Of a DNA stretch of 64,000 nt, positions 51,978 through 59,446 are shown piece by piece. The notes under the pieces are model-generated. The model did no database searches. It was not told the DNA's origin and worked only from the letters and a program-made list of their open reading frames with translations. Each line of letters opens with the position of its first letter. Position 1 is the first letter of the stretch. Position numbers and translations under genes: made by a program. The DNA is taken from contig NZ_NKHL01000116.1 in assembly GCF_002934685.1 (NCBI RefSeq), positions 124,001-188,000 of the forward strand, written 5' to 3'. The DNA comes from Pseudomonas bohemica (GTDB lineage: Bacteria; Pseudomonadota; Gammaproteobacteria; Pseudomonadales; Pseudomonadaceae).

Positions 51978-52796
51978 ATGCCTCGTCCCAAGACCGACAG
52001 TCCTGCTGCGCAACACCCTGAAACGACGGAAACCACCGACGGCCAAAAGGGCGCGGTCAGCGTCAAGCCGGTCTCCAACGCCATTCGCATTTTGCGTCAT
52101 TTGAGCCAGGGCGGGACGCCGGAGCGTTCGGTGGATCTGGCGCGGATTCTGGGTATCAATCCAAGCACCTGCTTCAACATCCTGCGCACTTTGGTCATGG
52201 AGGACGTGGTCGATTTCAACCCGTTGTCCAAGCGCTATTCCGCAGGGCTGGGCCTTGCGCGACTGGTGGAGCAATTGGTGACGCAAGGTCAGCGCGTGGA
52301 GTTCGCCAAACCTTTGCTGCAGGACCTGGCAGCGCGCTTGCGGGTCACCGTGACCTTGTGGCGACGCATGGGCGCCGACCGTATCGTCATCGTCAGCTCT
52401 GCCGCCAGCCCGACCGATGTGCGCATCGACATGGCCGAAGGGCAACGCTTGCCGATCCTGATGGGCGCCAGCGGTCGTTTGTTCGCCACGCGCATGGACC
52501 TGGACGACGCAACGCTTCAGGACGATTTCGAAACCATACGCTGGGCCCGCCCATTGCCGCTGGAAGTCTATCGCGAGGATGTGGCGCTGGCCGCCGAACG
52601 GGGGTGGGCCGTGGATGACGGCTACTTCTCCATCGGCATCCTGGCGATCGCAGCACCAGTCATCTCCCCGTCAGGCAACATAGATTTCACGGTCTCGGCT
52701 GTCCTGTTCAGAGGCCAGCGCGATGAAGAGGGCATCGAAGAGATCGGTCGCACCCTGGTGGCTTTTTGCGCAGAGCTGAGCAAGGTGCTGTTTTAA
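51978..52796 (+). CDS. ditR: IclR-family transcriptional activator
   Basis: This is a 272-residue regulator. The N-terminal winged helix is at about 30-95 (VSNAIRILRHLSQGG, LARILGINPSTCFNILRTL, KRYSAGLGLARL), and the IclR effector domain runs about 110-270 (GQRLPILMGASGRLFAT, GWAVDDGYFSIGILAIAAPV). The first 27 residues form a polar tail. In BKME-9, ditR encodes an IclR-type inducer-dependent activator of ditA3 and lies inside the cluster between the permease and ditF, as here. The inducer there is an abietane acid. The ribosome site is poor, consistent with low expression. Confidence 0.85.
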   Translation: MPRPKTDSPAAQHPETTETTDGQKGAVSVKPVSNAIRILRHLSQGGTPERSVDLARILGINPSTCFNILRTLVMEDVVDFNPLSKRYSAGLGLARLVEQLVTQGQRVEFAKPLLQDLAARLRVTVTLWRRMGADRIVIVSSAASPTDVRIDMAEGQRLPILMGASGRLFATRMDLDDATLQDDFETIRWARPLPLEVYREDVALAAERGWAVDDGYFSIGILAIAAPVISPSGNIDFTVSAVLFRGQRDEEGIEEIGRTLVAFCAELSKVLF

Positions 52797-52830
52797 GCAC
52801 GCTGCCAGCCCTGTTCATTATCAGCCTGCA

Positions 52831-54024
52831 TCAATCCCTGGCCAGTAGCAGGCTGCCCCCCAGAGGGCCACCGCCAGCGGCCACGGCGGCGACACTGTGG
52901 GGCCGAGTCTGACGACCGTCGGCGCGCCCCCAGAGTTGCAGGCACGCCTCATGCACATAGCCAAGGCCGTGGGTGCGCCCGCCGGACAGTTGCCCACCAT
53001 TGGTATTGATCGGCAGTTGGCCGGTCAGCGAAATACGCTTCCCGCCCTCGACGAATGCACCACTTTCCCCGTTCGGGCACAGCCCCAGGGCCTCCAGCCA
53101 GATCATGGTCAGGATCGAGAATCCGTCGTAGAGCTGCGCCGAGCCAACGTCGGACGGTGTGTAATCGGTACGCGCCCACATCATGCGACCTACGTCGAAT
53201 GCCGCCATTTGAGTCAATGAGATCTGATCCCAGGACCATGGCTGATCCAGCGCCGCGCCCATGGCTTCGATGCGGATAGGCTGCTGTCGCGTATCCCGGG
53301 CGACGTCCCGGCGAGACAAGACAATGGCGGTGGACGCATCGCAATGCACGTCGCAGTCGAACATGCGCAGTGGCGAGGAGATCATCCTCGAGGCCATGTA
53401 ATCGTCCATGGTCATGGGCGTGCGATAGATCGCCCTGGGGTTGCGCTGAGCGTTGGCGCGGCAGGTCAGGGCAATCTGCGCCAGTTGTTCCGGCCGTGTA
53501 CCGTACTCATGGAAATGGCGCTGGGCATACAGTGCCATCAGGTTGATACCCGAATGCACGTTGAACGGGGTGAACCACTGCCAGGCGTGGCTGCTGTCAC
53601 GTCCCTGGGTCTTGGCGCTCAAGGCCCCCGCCTGCTTGTTGGTCAGCCGGGCCGACGCTTCGGTAATGGTGCGAAACACCAATACATGTCGACACAGGCC
53701 TGCAGCGATGGCCATCGCACCGTTGATAACCCCCGACAGGGGTCCGGGGCCTTCGTAACCAGCGCCGAACCAGTTCACGTTCAAGCCCAGGGCGCTCTTC
53801 AGCGCACTGGGACCGATCGGCGAGAACGGGTCGCCATTGTTGTTGTCGCCAGGCCAGCAGGCCACGCCGTCGACGTCCTCGCGGGTCAGACCGGCATCGG
53901 CGATGGCTTCAAGGCACGCCTCCAGCGTCAGGCGCATGGCCGATTTGCTGGAGGGCCGGCCCACTTCTGACTGACCGATACCGGTAATGGCGACGTCTTT
54001 TTCATAGCGATGATCGAACATCAT
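52831..54024 (-). CDS. ditF: Thiolase-like/lipid-transfer protein lacking the nucleophilic Cys (DitF)
   Basis: This is a 397-residue thiolase-fold protein of the SCP-x/Ltp2 class. Where thiolases carry the acyl-accepting Cys, the sequence reads FGAGYEGPGPLSG with no Cys. The C-terminal Cys is also absent (AAGGGPLGGSLL), while NGGQLSGGRTHGLG keeps the His region. Ltp2-type proteins of steroid catabolism with these losses are retro-aldolases acting on beta-hydroxyacyl-CoA side chains, and they need a DUF35 partner. That partner is encoded here with a 4 bp ATGA overlap. ditF of BKME-9 is a thiolase/sterol-carrier-like gene. Confidence 0.82.
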   Translation of the reverse strand: MMFDHRYEKDVAITGIGQSEVGRPSSKSAMRLTLEACLEAIADAGLTREDVDGVACWPGDNNNGDPFSPIGPSALKSALGLNVNWFGAGYEGPGPLSGVINGAMAIAAGLCRHVLVFRTITEASARLTNKQAGALSAKTQGRDSSHAWQWFTPFNVHSGINLMALYAQRHFHEYGTRPEQLAQIALTCRANAQRNPRAIYRTPMTMDDYMASRMISSPLRMFDCDVHCDASTAIVLSRRDVARDTRQQPIRIEAMGAALDQPWSWDQISLTQMAAFDVGRMMWARTDYTPSDVGSAQLYDGFSILTMIWLEALGLCPNGESGAFVEGGKRISLTGQLPINTNGGQLSGGRTHGLGYVHEACLQLWGRADGRQTRPHSVAAVAAGGGPLGGSLLLARD

Positions 54025-54419
54025 TGATCCTTCCCGAACAGCGGCAACCAGACATCCTCGACGTGTTCAAACCTGACTTGCACGCGCATGCCGATGCTGA
54101 CCGACAGCGGGTCACAGCCGACGACATTGCTGAGGAAACGCAGCCCCGGCTGCTCGATCAGCTCGATGATTGCCACCACGAACGGAGTTTCGAGCTCGGG
54201 CGTCCATTGCTGATAATTCACCGTGAAACTGGCGACCGAGCCCTTGCCGGACACCGCGCGCGGCCTGACGTCGAAACTGGCGCAGCGCGGACAGATGGGC
54301 GAGGGCGGGTGAAAGAAGCGCGCGCAGGCATCGCAATGGTGAATCAGCAACTGACCGTGTTCGCCACCTTGCCAGAAGGCACGGTTATCGGCGGTCAGCG
54401 CAGGGAGTTTTCTGGGCAT
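54021..54419 (-). CDS. Zn-ribbon OB-fold (DUF35/ChsH2-like) partner of DitF
   Basis: This is a 132-residue protein. The ATG at 54419 is chosen because the family begins here, though its ribosome site is weak; a GTG 17 codons earlier is an alternative. The rubredoxin-like zinc ribbon has Cys29, Cys32, Cys43 and Cys46 (C-x2-C-x10-C-x2-C), followed by an OB-fold (about 55-125, GKGSVASFTVNYQQW, FVVAIIELIEQPGLRFLSNV). DUF35 proteins bind acyl-CoA and form complexes with thiolase-like enzymes; in steroid degraders the Ltp2-ChsH2(DUF35) complex is an aldolase. It is first in the two-gene minus-strand operon with ditF. Confidence 0.85.
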   Translation of the reverse strand: MPRKLPALTADNRAFWQGGEHGQLLIHHCDACARFFHPPSPICPRCASFDVRPRAVSGKGSVASFTVNYQQWTPELETPFVVAIIELIEQPGLRFLSNVVGCDPLSVSIGMRVQVRFEHVEDVWLPLFGKDQ

Positions 54420-54480
54420 GGGTTTGGAAGTCCGGATGGGTTTTTTATTGATTCCAGTCAACGAATGCACAGTATCATCT

Positions 54481-54504
54481 GTACATATTTTAAAAAAGTG
54501 TCTT
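54481..54504. promoter_or_regulatory. Putative regulon operator (GTACAT-N12-TGTCTT)
   Basis: Reverse-complement AAGACA-N12-ATGTAC. It is centred between the DUF35 start (54419) and SDR start (54569), so it can serve both directions. The surrounding 31 bp (54479-54509) is nearly repeated at 56338-56368 upstream of ditA1, with 18 bp between TGTACA and TATATT that could also act as -35/-10. Confidence 0.55.
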
Positions 54505-54544
54505 ATATTGTGCCCATGCCTCGCTCACCATTCCACGGTGTGCC

Positions 54545-54560
54545 CAACAACAATAAGAGG
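54545..54560 (+). promoter_or_regulatory. A-rich Hfq/Crc (CA) motif
   Basis: CAACAACAATAAGAGG holds two overlapping AAnAAnAA matches right before the Shine-Dalgarno of the SDR start at 54569. It resembles the amiE-type Crc target. Confidence 0.65.
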
Positions 54561-54568
54561 AAATCGCG

Positions 54569-55303
54569 ATGTCCAGTTCTCGCCAGGACCAGGCGCTTGA
54601 AGACACACCAATAAAGGCAAAAGTGATTGTCGTCACCGGGGGCTTCGGTGTTCTTGGAAGCGCCCTCGGGCAGCACCTGAGCACCCGTGGTGCGCGGATT
54701 GCCCTGCTGGACAGGGCCGAGGCGACACAGGCGAAGGTCAGCGCAAACGGATCGGTGCTGGCTTTGGGCGGCGTCGACCTGACCAGCGTCGAGTCGGCAA
54801 ACGCAGCCCTTAGGCAAGTGGCCGAGCGTTTCGGCCGCATCGACGGCCTGGTCAATGTCGCGGGTGGTTTCGCATGGGAAACACTGGAGGGCGGAAGCCT
54901 GGCGACCTGGGACCACCTCTATCAGATGAACTTGCGCACCGCCGTCGTGGCGTCGCAGGCGGTCCTCGCCCATTTGGTCGCGGCCCAGAGTGGTCGAATC
55001 GTCAACGTCAGCGCTCAGGCCAGTGTCAAGGCGGGTATGGGCATGGGCGCATACGCCGCCTCCAAAGCTGGCGTCGCGCGGCTGACCGAAGCGCTGGCAG
55101 AGGAACTCAAGGACCGCAGAATCACCGTCAACGCCGTGTTGCCCAGCATCATCGACACGCCGACCAACCGCACCGACATGCCTGACGCGGATTTCAGCCG
55201 CTGGGTAAGTCCGACCCAACTGGCGTCGGTCATTGCCTTTCTGCTTTCCGACGACGCGGATGCCGTGACGGGGGCGTGCCTGCCCGTGAGTGGTCGCGTA
55301 TGA
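54569..55303 (+). CDS. SDR oxidoreductase (ditG position)
   Basis: This is a 244-residue SDR with TGGFGVLG as an atypical glycine loop, NVAG in place of NNAG, Ser in NVSAQASV, and Tyr-Ala-Ala-Ser-Lys. The end is CLPVSGRV instead of the usual VDGG. The first 15 residues are polar and extra. It is coupled to the downstream FAH gene by a 4 bp overlap, and shares a divergent promoter with the DUF35-ditF operon. It is a likely alcohol dehydrogenase/reductase of a ring-cleavage or side-chain product. Confidence 0.83.
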   Translation: MSSSRQDQALEDTPIKAKVIVVTGGFGVLGSALGQHLSTRGARIALLDRAEATQAKVSANGSVLALGGVDLTSVESANAALRQVAERFGRIDGLVNVAGGFAWETLEGGSLATWDHLYQMNLRTAVVASQAVLAHLVAAQSGRIVNVSAQASVKAGMGMGAYAASKAGVARLTEALAEELKDRRITVNAVLPSIIDTPTNRTDMPDADFSRWVSPTQLASVIAFLLSDDADAVTGACLPVSGRV

Positions 55304-56295
55304 GGCTGGTGACGTTCACGCGAGCCGATGGCATCGAGCGAGCTGGCGCTTTGATCGATAACGATCAACTGGTGGTGGATCTGCAAGCGGCCCACCGCCA
55401 GGTCCAGGGTGGGGAAAGTGCCGCGCTGAGCAGTGTCCTTAAGCTGGTCGAAGGTGGCGAGCAGGCGCTGGATCTGGCCCGCACGCTATTGCGCAAGGCG
55501 CCGAGCGTCAGCGTTGCGGCGCGTAGCGAGGTCCGGCTGCGTGCCCCGATCCAGCCACCGCCCCAGATGCGCGACTGTTCGTGCTTCGAACTGCACTTGC
55601 GTCAGGCTTTTGCGGCGGCCCGGCGGGCCCGCGCCCTGCGTACCGAAGATCCGGAAGCGACCCTGAAGGCGATGAATACCCGCGCCGACGAGCGGGTGAT
55701 CGAAACCTTCAATCGCCAGCCTATCTATTACAAGTGCAACCGCTTCGCGGTGATCGGCGCCGACGATGAATTCATTTGGCCCGCCTTCAGCAAGGCGTTG
55801 GACTTCGAACTGGAGTTCGGCTGTTACATCGGCAAGAAGGGCAAGGACATCACCCGTGACAACGCCGGCGGCCATATCGTCGGTTTTACCATTTTCAATG
55901 ACATGAGCGCTCGCGACGCGCAGGCCGCCGAGATGCCAGGGATGCTCGGCCCGGCCAAGAGCAAGGACTTCGACACGGCCAATATCATGGGGCCATGTCT
56001 GGTGACAGCCGATGAGCTGGGTGATCCCTATGACCTGAACATGGTCGCACGGGTCAACGGTCAGGAGTGGGGCAGGGGCAATACGCGAGACATGCGCTGG
56101 CGCTTCGAGGATGTCATTGCCCACGTATCGCGCTCGGAGACGCTTTATCCCGGCGAGTTTCTGGGCTCGGGCACAGTCGGAAACGGTTGCGGCCTGGAAC
56201 AGTTGCGCTACCTCAAGCCCGGTGACCAGGTAGAGCTGGAGGTCGAAGGCATAGGCGTGCTGCGTACTCAAGTGGGCAACCCGCAACCGACGTAG
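55300..56295 (+). CDS. Fumarylacetoacetate-hydrolase-family protein (ditH position)
   Basis: This is a 331-residue FAH-family enzyme starting at 55300 in an ATGA overlap. The N-terminal domain (1-90, MRLVTFTRADGIERAGALI) is followed by the catalytic core with FELEFGCYIGKKGKDI, FNDMSARDAQ, GPAKSKDFDTANIMGPCLVT and GEFLGSGTVGNGCG. The two acidic residues of ELEFG and the Asp of NDMSARDAQ are the expected metal ligands. It is larger than the FAH protein at 49381 and of a different subgroup, so the two probably act at separate steps of ring-cleavage product breakdown. Confidence 0.85.
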   Translation: MRLVTFTRADGIERAGALIDNDQLVVDLQAAHRQVQGGESAALSSVLKLVEGGEQALDLARTLLRKAPSVSVAARSEVRLRAPIQPPPQMRDCSCFELHLRQAFAAARRARALRTEDPEATLKAMNTRADERVIETFNRQPIYYKCNRFAVIGADDEFIWPAFSKALDFELEFGCYIGKKGKDITRDNAGGHIVGFTIFNDMSARDAQAAEMPGMLGPAKSKDFDTANIMGPCLVTADELGDPYDLNMVARVNGQEWGRGNTRDMRWRFEDVIAHVSRSETLYPGEFLGSGTVGNGCGLEQLRYLKPGDQVELEVEGIGVLRTQVGNPQPT

Positions 56296-56312
56296 CACGA
56301 CGCGCTGGTTGA

Positions 56313-56329
56313 TTTGTCTGCGAGACAAA
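56313..56329. promoter_or_regulatory. Perfect palindrome TTTGTCT-GCG-AGACAAA
   Basis: Perfect 7 bp arms with a 3 nt centre, 18 bp after the FAH stop and 84 bp before the ditA1 start. It has no T run. It carries the same AGACA half-site as the cluster-wide element and may be a further operator. Confidence 0.45.
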
Positions 56330-56339
56330 CGACAACGCT

Positions 56340-56363
56340 ATACATATTTTGTGAATCTGTCTT
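56340..56363. promoter_or_regulatory. Putative regulon operator before ditA1 (ATACAT-N12-TGTCTT)
   Basis: Reverse-complement AAGACA-N12-ATGTAT. It lies 50-73 bp before the ditA1 start. The 31-bp context nearly duplicates that at 54479-54509 (same outer blocks, different 7 bp centre). Confidence 0.55.
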
Positions 56364-56412
56364 ATATTCAACCGGCTCGGAGTAGCCGTGACACCCTGAA
56401 CTGGAGGCCAAC

Positions 56413-57822
56413 ATGCTAACAAGAACAAGCCCCGTACTGTCTGATGGAACCAAAGTCGCAGACCTGATCTATCCATCGACTCGCGAAGTACAGATGCGTG
56501 TACTGTCTGATCGCGAAATCTACGAAATCGAAATGGAGAAGATTTTCGGCAAAATCTGGGTTTTGCTGGGCCATGAGTCGGAAATCCCCAATTCCGGCGA
56601 CTTCATGGTCCGCGACCTGGGTTCGGACTCGGTGATCGTTGCCCGCGACAAGGAAGGCGAGGTCCATGTCACTCTTAACGTCTGCCCTCACCGAGGCATG
56701 CGCATCAGCACTGCCGACTGCGGCAACACCCAGATTCACAAGTGCATCTATCACGGCTGGGCGTTTCGTCCCAACGGCGACTTCATCGGCTCGCCGGTCG
56801 ATCGTGAATGCATGCACGGCAAGATGTTGCCTAAAGAGCAACTGGGTCTGAGAAAGGCCAGGGTCACGCTGTATGGCGGTCTGGTTTTCGCCACCTGGAA
56901 TGTTGACGGACCGTCGTTCGACGAGTTTCTTGGCGATGCCAAGTGGTATTACGACATGCTGTTCCTGCGCTCGGACAAAGGCATGGAAGTGCTCGGTCCA
57001 CCGCAGCGCTTCATCGTCAACGCCAACTGGAAGACTGCAGGCGAGCAATCCGCCGCCGATGGCTTCCATACATTGACGTTGCACCGCTGGCTGGGTGAAG
57101 TCGGCAACTACGCGAAAAAGGACGAAAACGGCCAGAGCGCCGACCTGAGCCCCGAGATGTATGGCGTGGAAATCAGTTCACCTCATGGCCATGCGCTGCG
57201 TTGTATCGACCTGGCGCGCAAGATCAAGCGTCTGACCGGGCTGGACCCCGAATCGCTGACGGTGCAACAGAAACTCCAGGCTTTGCCGCCGGCGGGCATG
57301 ACCGCCGATATGGTCGAACAACTGGCACGAAACTTAACCGAGGATCAGCTCAAAGTGCTGACGAGCATGCCGCCGCAAGTGGGCGGGATGTTCCCCAATA
57401 TCCTCTTTGGCTTCGTCTATATTCCTCAGCCGGACGGCACGGTGGTGGGCTCGATGACCCTGCACGCCTATGTACCACAGGGCCCGGACAAACTTGAGTT
57501 CGTAAACTGGATCTTCGCCGAGAAAGACGCGTCCCCGGAACTGCGCGAGAAGATGCTCAAGCAGACCATTCAGCTGTTTGGCACCTCCGGCATGGTCGAA
57601 CAGGACGACTCTGATACCTGGCCGCACATGACACTGGCCGCCAAGGGGGCGATGGGCCGCAAGAGTACGCTCAAATACCAGGCCGTATTCGAAACCGGCG
57701 CTCCACAAGGCTGGCCGGGACCCGGAATCGTCAACGAGGGTTTCACCAAGGACGACACTCAATGGCACTGGTGGCTGTACTGGCATGAGCTGATGACCGC
57801 ACCCGTAGACGAAGGTCAGTAA
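56413..57822 (+). CDS. ditA1: Rieske aromatic-ring dioxygenase, alpha subunit
   Basis: This is a 469-residue oxygenase large subunit. The Rieske [2Fe-2S] ligands are Cys91, His93, Cys111 and His114 (CPHRG, CIYHGW). The mononuclear iron site has His219 and His224 (DGFHTLTLH) with Asp216 as the inter-subunit electron bridge. The remaining carboxylate ligand should be in the EQDDSDTWPH segment near 400. The protein adds O2 across the aromatic ring. In the dit pathway the substrate is 7-oxodehydroabietic acid, giving the 11,12-dihydrodiol. The ATG has GGAGGCC upstream. The beta subunit gene follows 50 nt later; the ferredoxin gene is 9 kb upstream, and no dedicated reductase lies next to it. Confidence 0.9.
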   Translation: MLTRTSPVLSDGTKVADLIYPSTREVQMRVLSDREIYEIEMEKIFGKIWVLLGHESEIPNSGDFMVRDLGSDSVIVARDKEGEVHVTLNVCPHRGMRISTADCGNTQIHKCIYHGWAFRPNGDFIGSPVDRECMHGKMLPKEQLGLRKARVTLYGGLVFATWNVDGPSFDEFLGDAKWYYDMLFLRSDKGMEVLGPPQRFIVNANWKTAGEQSAADGFHTLTLHRWLGEVGNYAKKDENGQSADLSPEMYGVEISSPHGHALRCIDLARKIKRLTGLDPESLTVQQKLQALPPAGMTADMVEQLARNLTEDQLKVLTSMPPQVGGMFPNILFGFVYIPQPDGTVVGSMTLHAYVPQGPDKLEFVNWIFAEKDASPELREKMLKQTIQLFGTSGMVEQDDSDTWPHMTLAAKGAMGRKSTLKYQAVFETGAPQGWPGPGIVNEGFTKDDTQWHWWLYWHELMTAPVDEGQ

Positions 57823-57843
57823 GTGCAACTGCGAACCGTTATT

Positions 57844-57863
57844 CAACAACAATAAGATTCGGG
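57844..57863 (+). promoter_or_regulatory. A-rich Hfq/Crc (CA) motif before ditA2
   Basis: CAACAACAATAAGATTCGGG has AACAACAA and AACAATAA matches just ahead of the ditA2 ribosome site, so translation of the beta subunit could be separately repressed. Confidence 0.5.
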
Positions 57864-57872
57864 TACTCATTC

Positions 57873-58478
57873 ATGTCTGACACTCAATTGGCGGAAAAAC
57901 CGCGATTCGACGTCCAGCAGCGCGGCGCCGACGATGTTCAACCGGGCTCACCGCTGGGCATAAAGCGTGTGCCTGTCGGCTCGCCGGTCTACAACCAGGT
58001 CGTCACGTTTCTGTACGAAGAAGCCACGCTGCTGGACCAGATCCGCTTGCAGGACTGGGCGGCGCGTCTGGCGACGGACCTCATCTACACCGTGCCGTTG
58101 CGTCACACCCGCACGGCCGCCGAACTGTCCACGACTATCGTGCGTAGCGTGCAGCACTACCACGATGACTACCGTTCGATCATGGGGCGCATTCTGCGTC
58201 TTTCGGGAAAGAGCGCCTGGGCCGAAGACCCGCCTTCGCGCACGCGGCGGCTGGTCACTAACGTCTTCGTCGAGGAAACCGGCAAATCCGACGAGTTCGT
58301 CGTCACCAGCTATCTGCTCCTGACCCGGAGTCGATTCAAGGATCACCACGTCGACATCATCAGCGGGGAACGGCGCGATTTACTTCGGGTGGATGGCGAC
58401 AGCTTCAAGCTCGCCCGCCGTGAAGTCATTCTCGATCAGGCCGTACTGGGCACGCCAAACCTGGCGGTGTTCCTCTAA
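57873..58478 (+). CDS. ditA2: Rieske dioxygenase, beta subunit
   Basis: This is a 201-residue small subunit with the NTF2-like fold. It shows VTFLYEEATLLDQIRLQDWAA near the N-terminus, TTIVRSVQHYHDDYRSIMGR and the conserved PSRTRRLVTNVFVEE. The C-terminal half reads SYLLLTRSRFKDHHVDIISGERRDLLR and ends NLAVFL, the usual pattern for biphenyl/naphthalene dioxygenase beta chains. It has a structural role in the alpha3-beta3 hexamer. A strong terminator follows 38 nt after the stop. Confidence 0.9.
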   Translation: MSDTQLAEKPRFDVQQRGADDVQPGSPLGIKRVPVGSPVYNQVVTFLYEEATLLDQIRLQDWAARLATDLIYTVPLRHTRTAAELSTTIVRSVQHYHDDYRSIMGRILRLSGKSAWAEDPPSRTRRLVTNVFVEETGKSDEFVVTSYLLLTRSRFKDHHVDIISGERRDLLRVDGDSFKLARREVILDQAVLGTPNLAVFL

Positions 58479-58515
58479 ACGCCAGGCATCAAAACGTTCA
58501 TTGTGTCGCTCCTTT

Positions 58516-58546
58516 AGCCTGCTGACCTCGTTCAGCAGGCTTTTTT
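58516..58546 (+). terminator. Rho-independent terminator after ditA2
   Basis: AGCCTGCTGA (58516-58525) pairs with TCAGCAGGCT (58532-58541), followed by TTTTTT. The opposite strand has no T run, so it acts for the rightward operon. Confidence 0.85.
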
Positions 58547-58571
58547 GTGGCGTTTGCGATGAAGGCCAGGT

Positions 58572-59321
58572 TCACGAAGTCGCGTGCGTACAATCCCTCA
58601 ACCAGGCCTGGTCAGTGGAGCACAGCGATTCGTTGCTCGCGATATCCCACGTCGACCCTTTCATACGTAATGCCCGCGGTGCGCGGACCGTTTGCTGGCT
58701 GTAGCAACGATCGGTGCTGGAGGCGTGTATCTGGCTGTCCAGATAAAGTGCCTTGCCGATGGAAATCATGGTGCAGCGCCGCAACAACAGTGCCGCTTCG
58801 GCGAGCTCCGAGCTGAGGGTATTGAGCGCCCAACGCGCCATGCCTTCGCGGATGTTGACTCCCGTGAACGGTTCCGGCCCTTCGATGATCGCCCCGTTGA
58901 CTTCCCATTCCAGCAGGGGCTGACCGTTCAACAGCAGGCTTGCACGCGTCCGTCCCGCTACACGCGCTGGAACCTGAATGTCGTAACGACGTAGCTGCAC
59001 GGGCCGCAACGCTGCGGCGACAGCCAAACCGGCCAGATCCAGAAGATGCGTACATTGATGGCGGGCGTCGGTCTGTCGTGTCACCGAGTGGGCGATGGGT
59101 GACAGCGCCATGCCTGCCAGCGCGTGCAGCGGCTCGATCGCTTCGGGGCAAGCGGAGTAGGGGTATCTGAGGGCTTGGCCGGTAACGTGGCTCAGGACGC
59201 CGTGTTCATGGCGCAGGCAGACACGGAAATGATGAAAATCGTCTTCCAGTGCGGCGCGCACTTCGCCGCTCTCGGGTTGACCACTGGAAACGATCTCGAC
59301 ACGGCGGCGAAACGTACTCAT
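58572..59321 (-). CDS. DUF2889-family protein
   Basis: This is a 249-residue soluble protein, ATG at 59321 with AAAAAGGATAA upstream. The N-terminal half carries the DUF2889 pattern: RRRVEIV, LEDDFHHFRVCLRHEHG, ALRYPYSACPEA, and DARHQCTHLLDLAGLAVA. Conserved His, Cys and Asp residues could form a metal site. The biochemical role of DUF2889 is unknown to me; such genes recur in aromatic and steroid-like degradation clusters. It shares a divergent promoter with the SDR at 59447, and lies opposite the ditA1A2 operon end. Confidence 0.75.
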   Translation of the reverse strand: MSTFRRRVEIVSSGQPESGEVRAALEDDFHHFRVCLRHEHGVLSHVTGQALRYPYSACPEAIEPLHALAGMALSPIAHSVTRQTDARHQCTHLLDLAGLAVAAALRPVQLRRYDIQVPARVAGRTRASLLLNGQPLLEWEVNGAIIEGPEPFTGVNIREGMARWALNTLSSELAEAALLLRRCTMISIGKALYLDSQIHASSTDRCYSQQTVRAPRALRMKGSTWDIASNESLCSTDQAWLRDCTHATS

Positions 59322-59372
59322 CCGGCTTATCCTTTTTATTTGGGTGAGCGAGTGTTTTTTATCGGTTTTATT

Positions 59373-59396
59373 TAGACACTATATCGGATAATGTTC
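59373..59396. promoter_or_regulatory. Putative regulon operator, TAGACA-N12-ATGTTC
   Basis: It is centred between divergent starts at 59321 and 59447, 51-75 bp from each. Half-sites and spacing are identical to 47113-47136. The imperfect palindrome AGACACTAT-N5-ATAATGTTC extends over the whole element. Confidence 0.55.
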
Positions 59397-59424
59397 AGCT
59401 ATGTAGCGACAGAATTCCTCTCGT

Positions 59425-59441
59425 ACAACAACAAAAAGGAG
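59425..59441 (+). promoter_or_regulatory. A-rich Hfq/Crc (CA) motif
   Basis: ACAACAACAAAAAGGAG places AACAACAA directly against the Shine-Dalgarno of the SDR start at 59447. Confidence 0.65.
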
Positions 59442-59446
59442 CGGCT

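Noticed and set aside
47333..58478. Biphenyl- or steroid-degradation cluster
   Set aside because: The extradiol enzyme resembles BphC and the DitF-DUF35 pair resembles steroid genes, but there is no KstD, KshAB, HsaC-type set or bph order; the [3Fe-4S]/[4Fe-4S] ferredoxin 9 kb from the Rieske subunits and the IclR regulator fit dit better.
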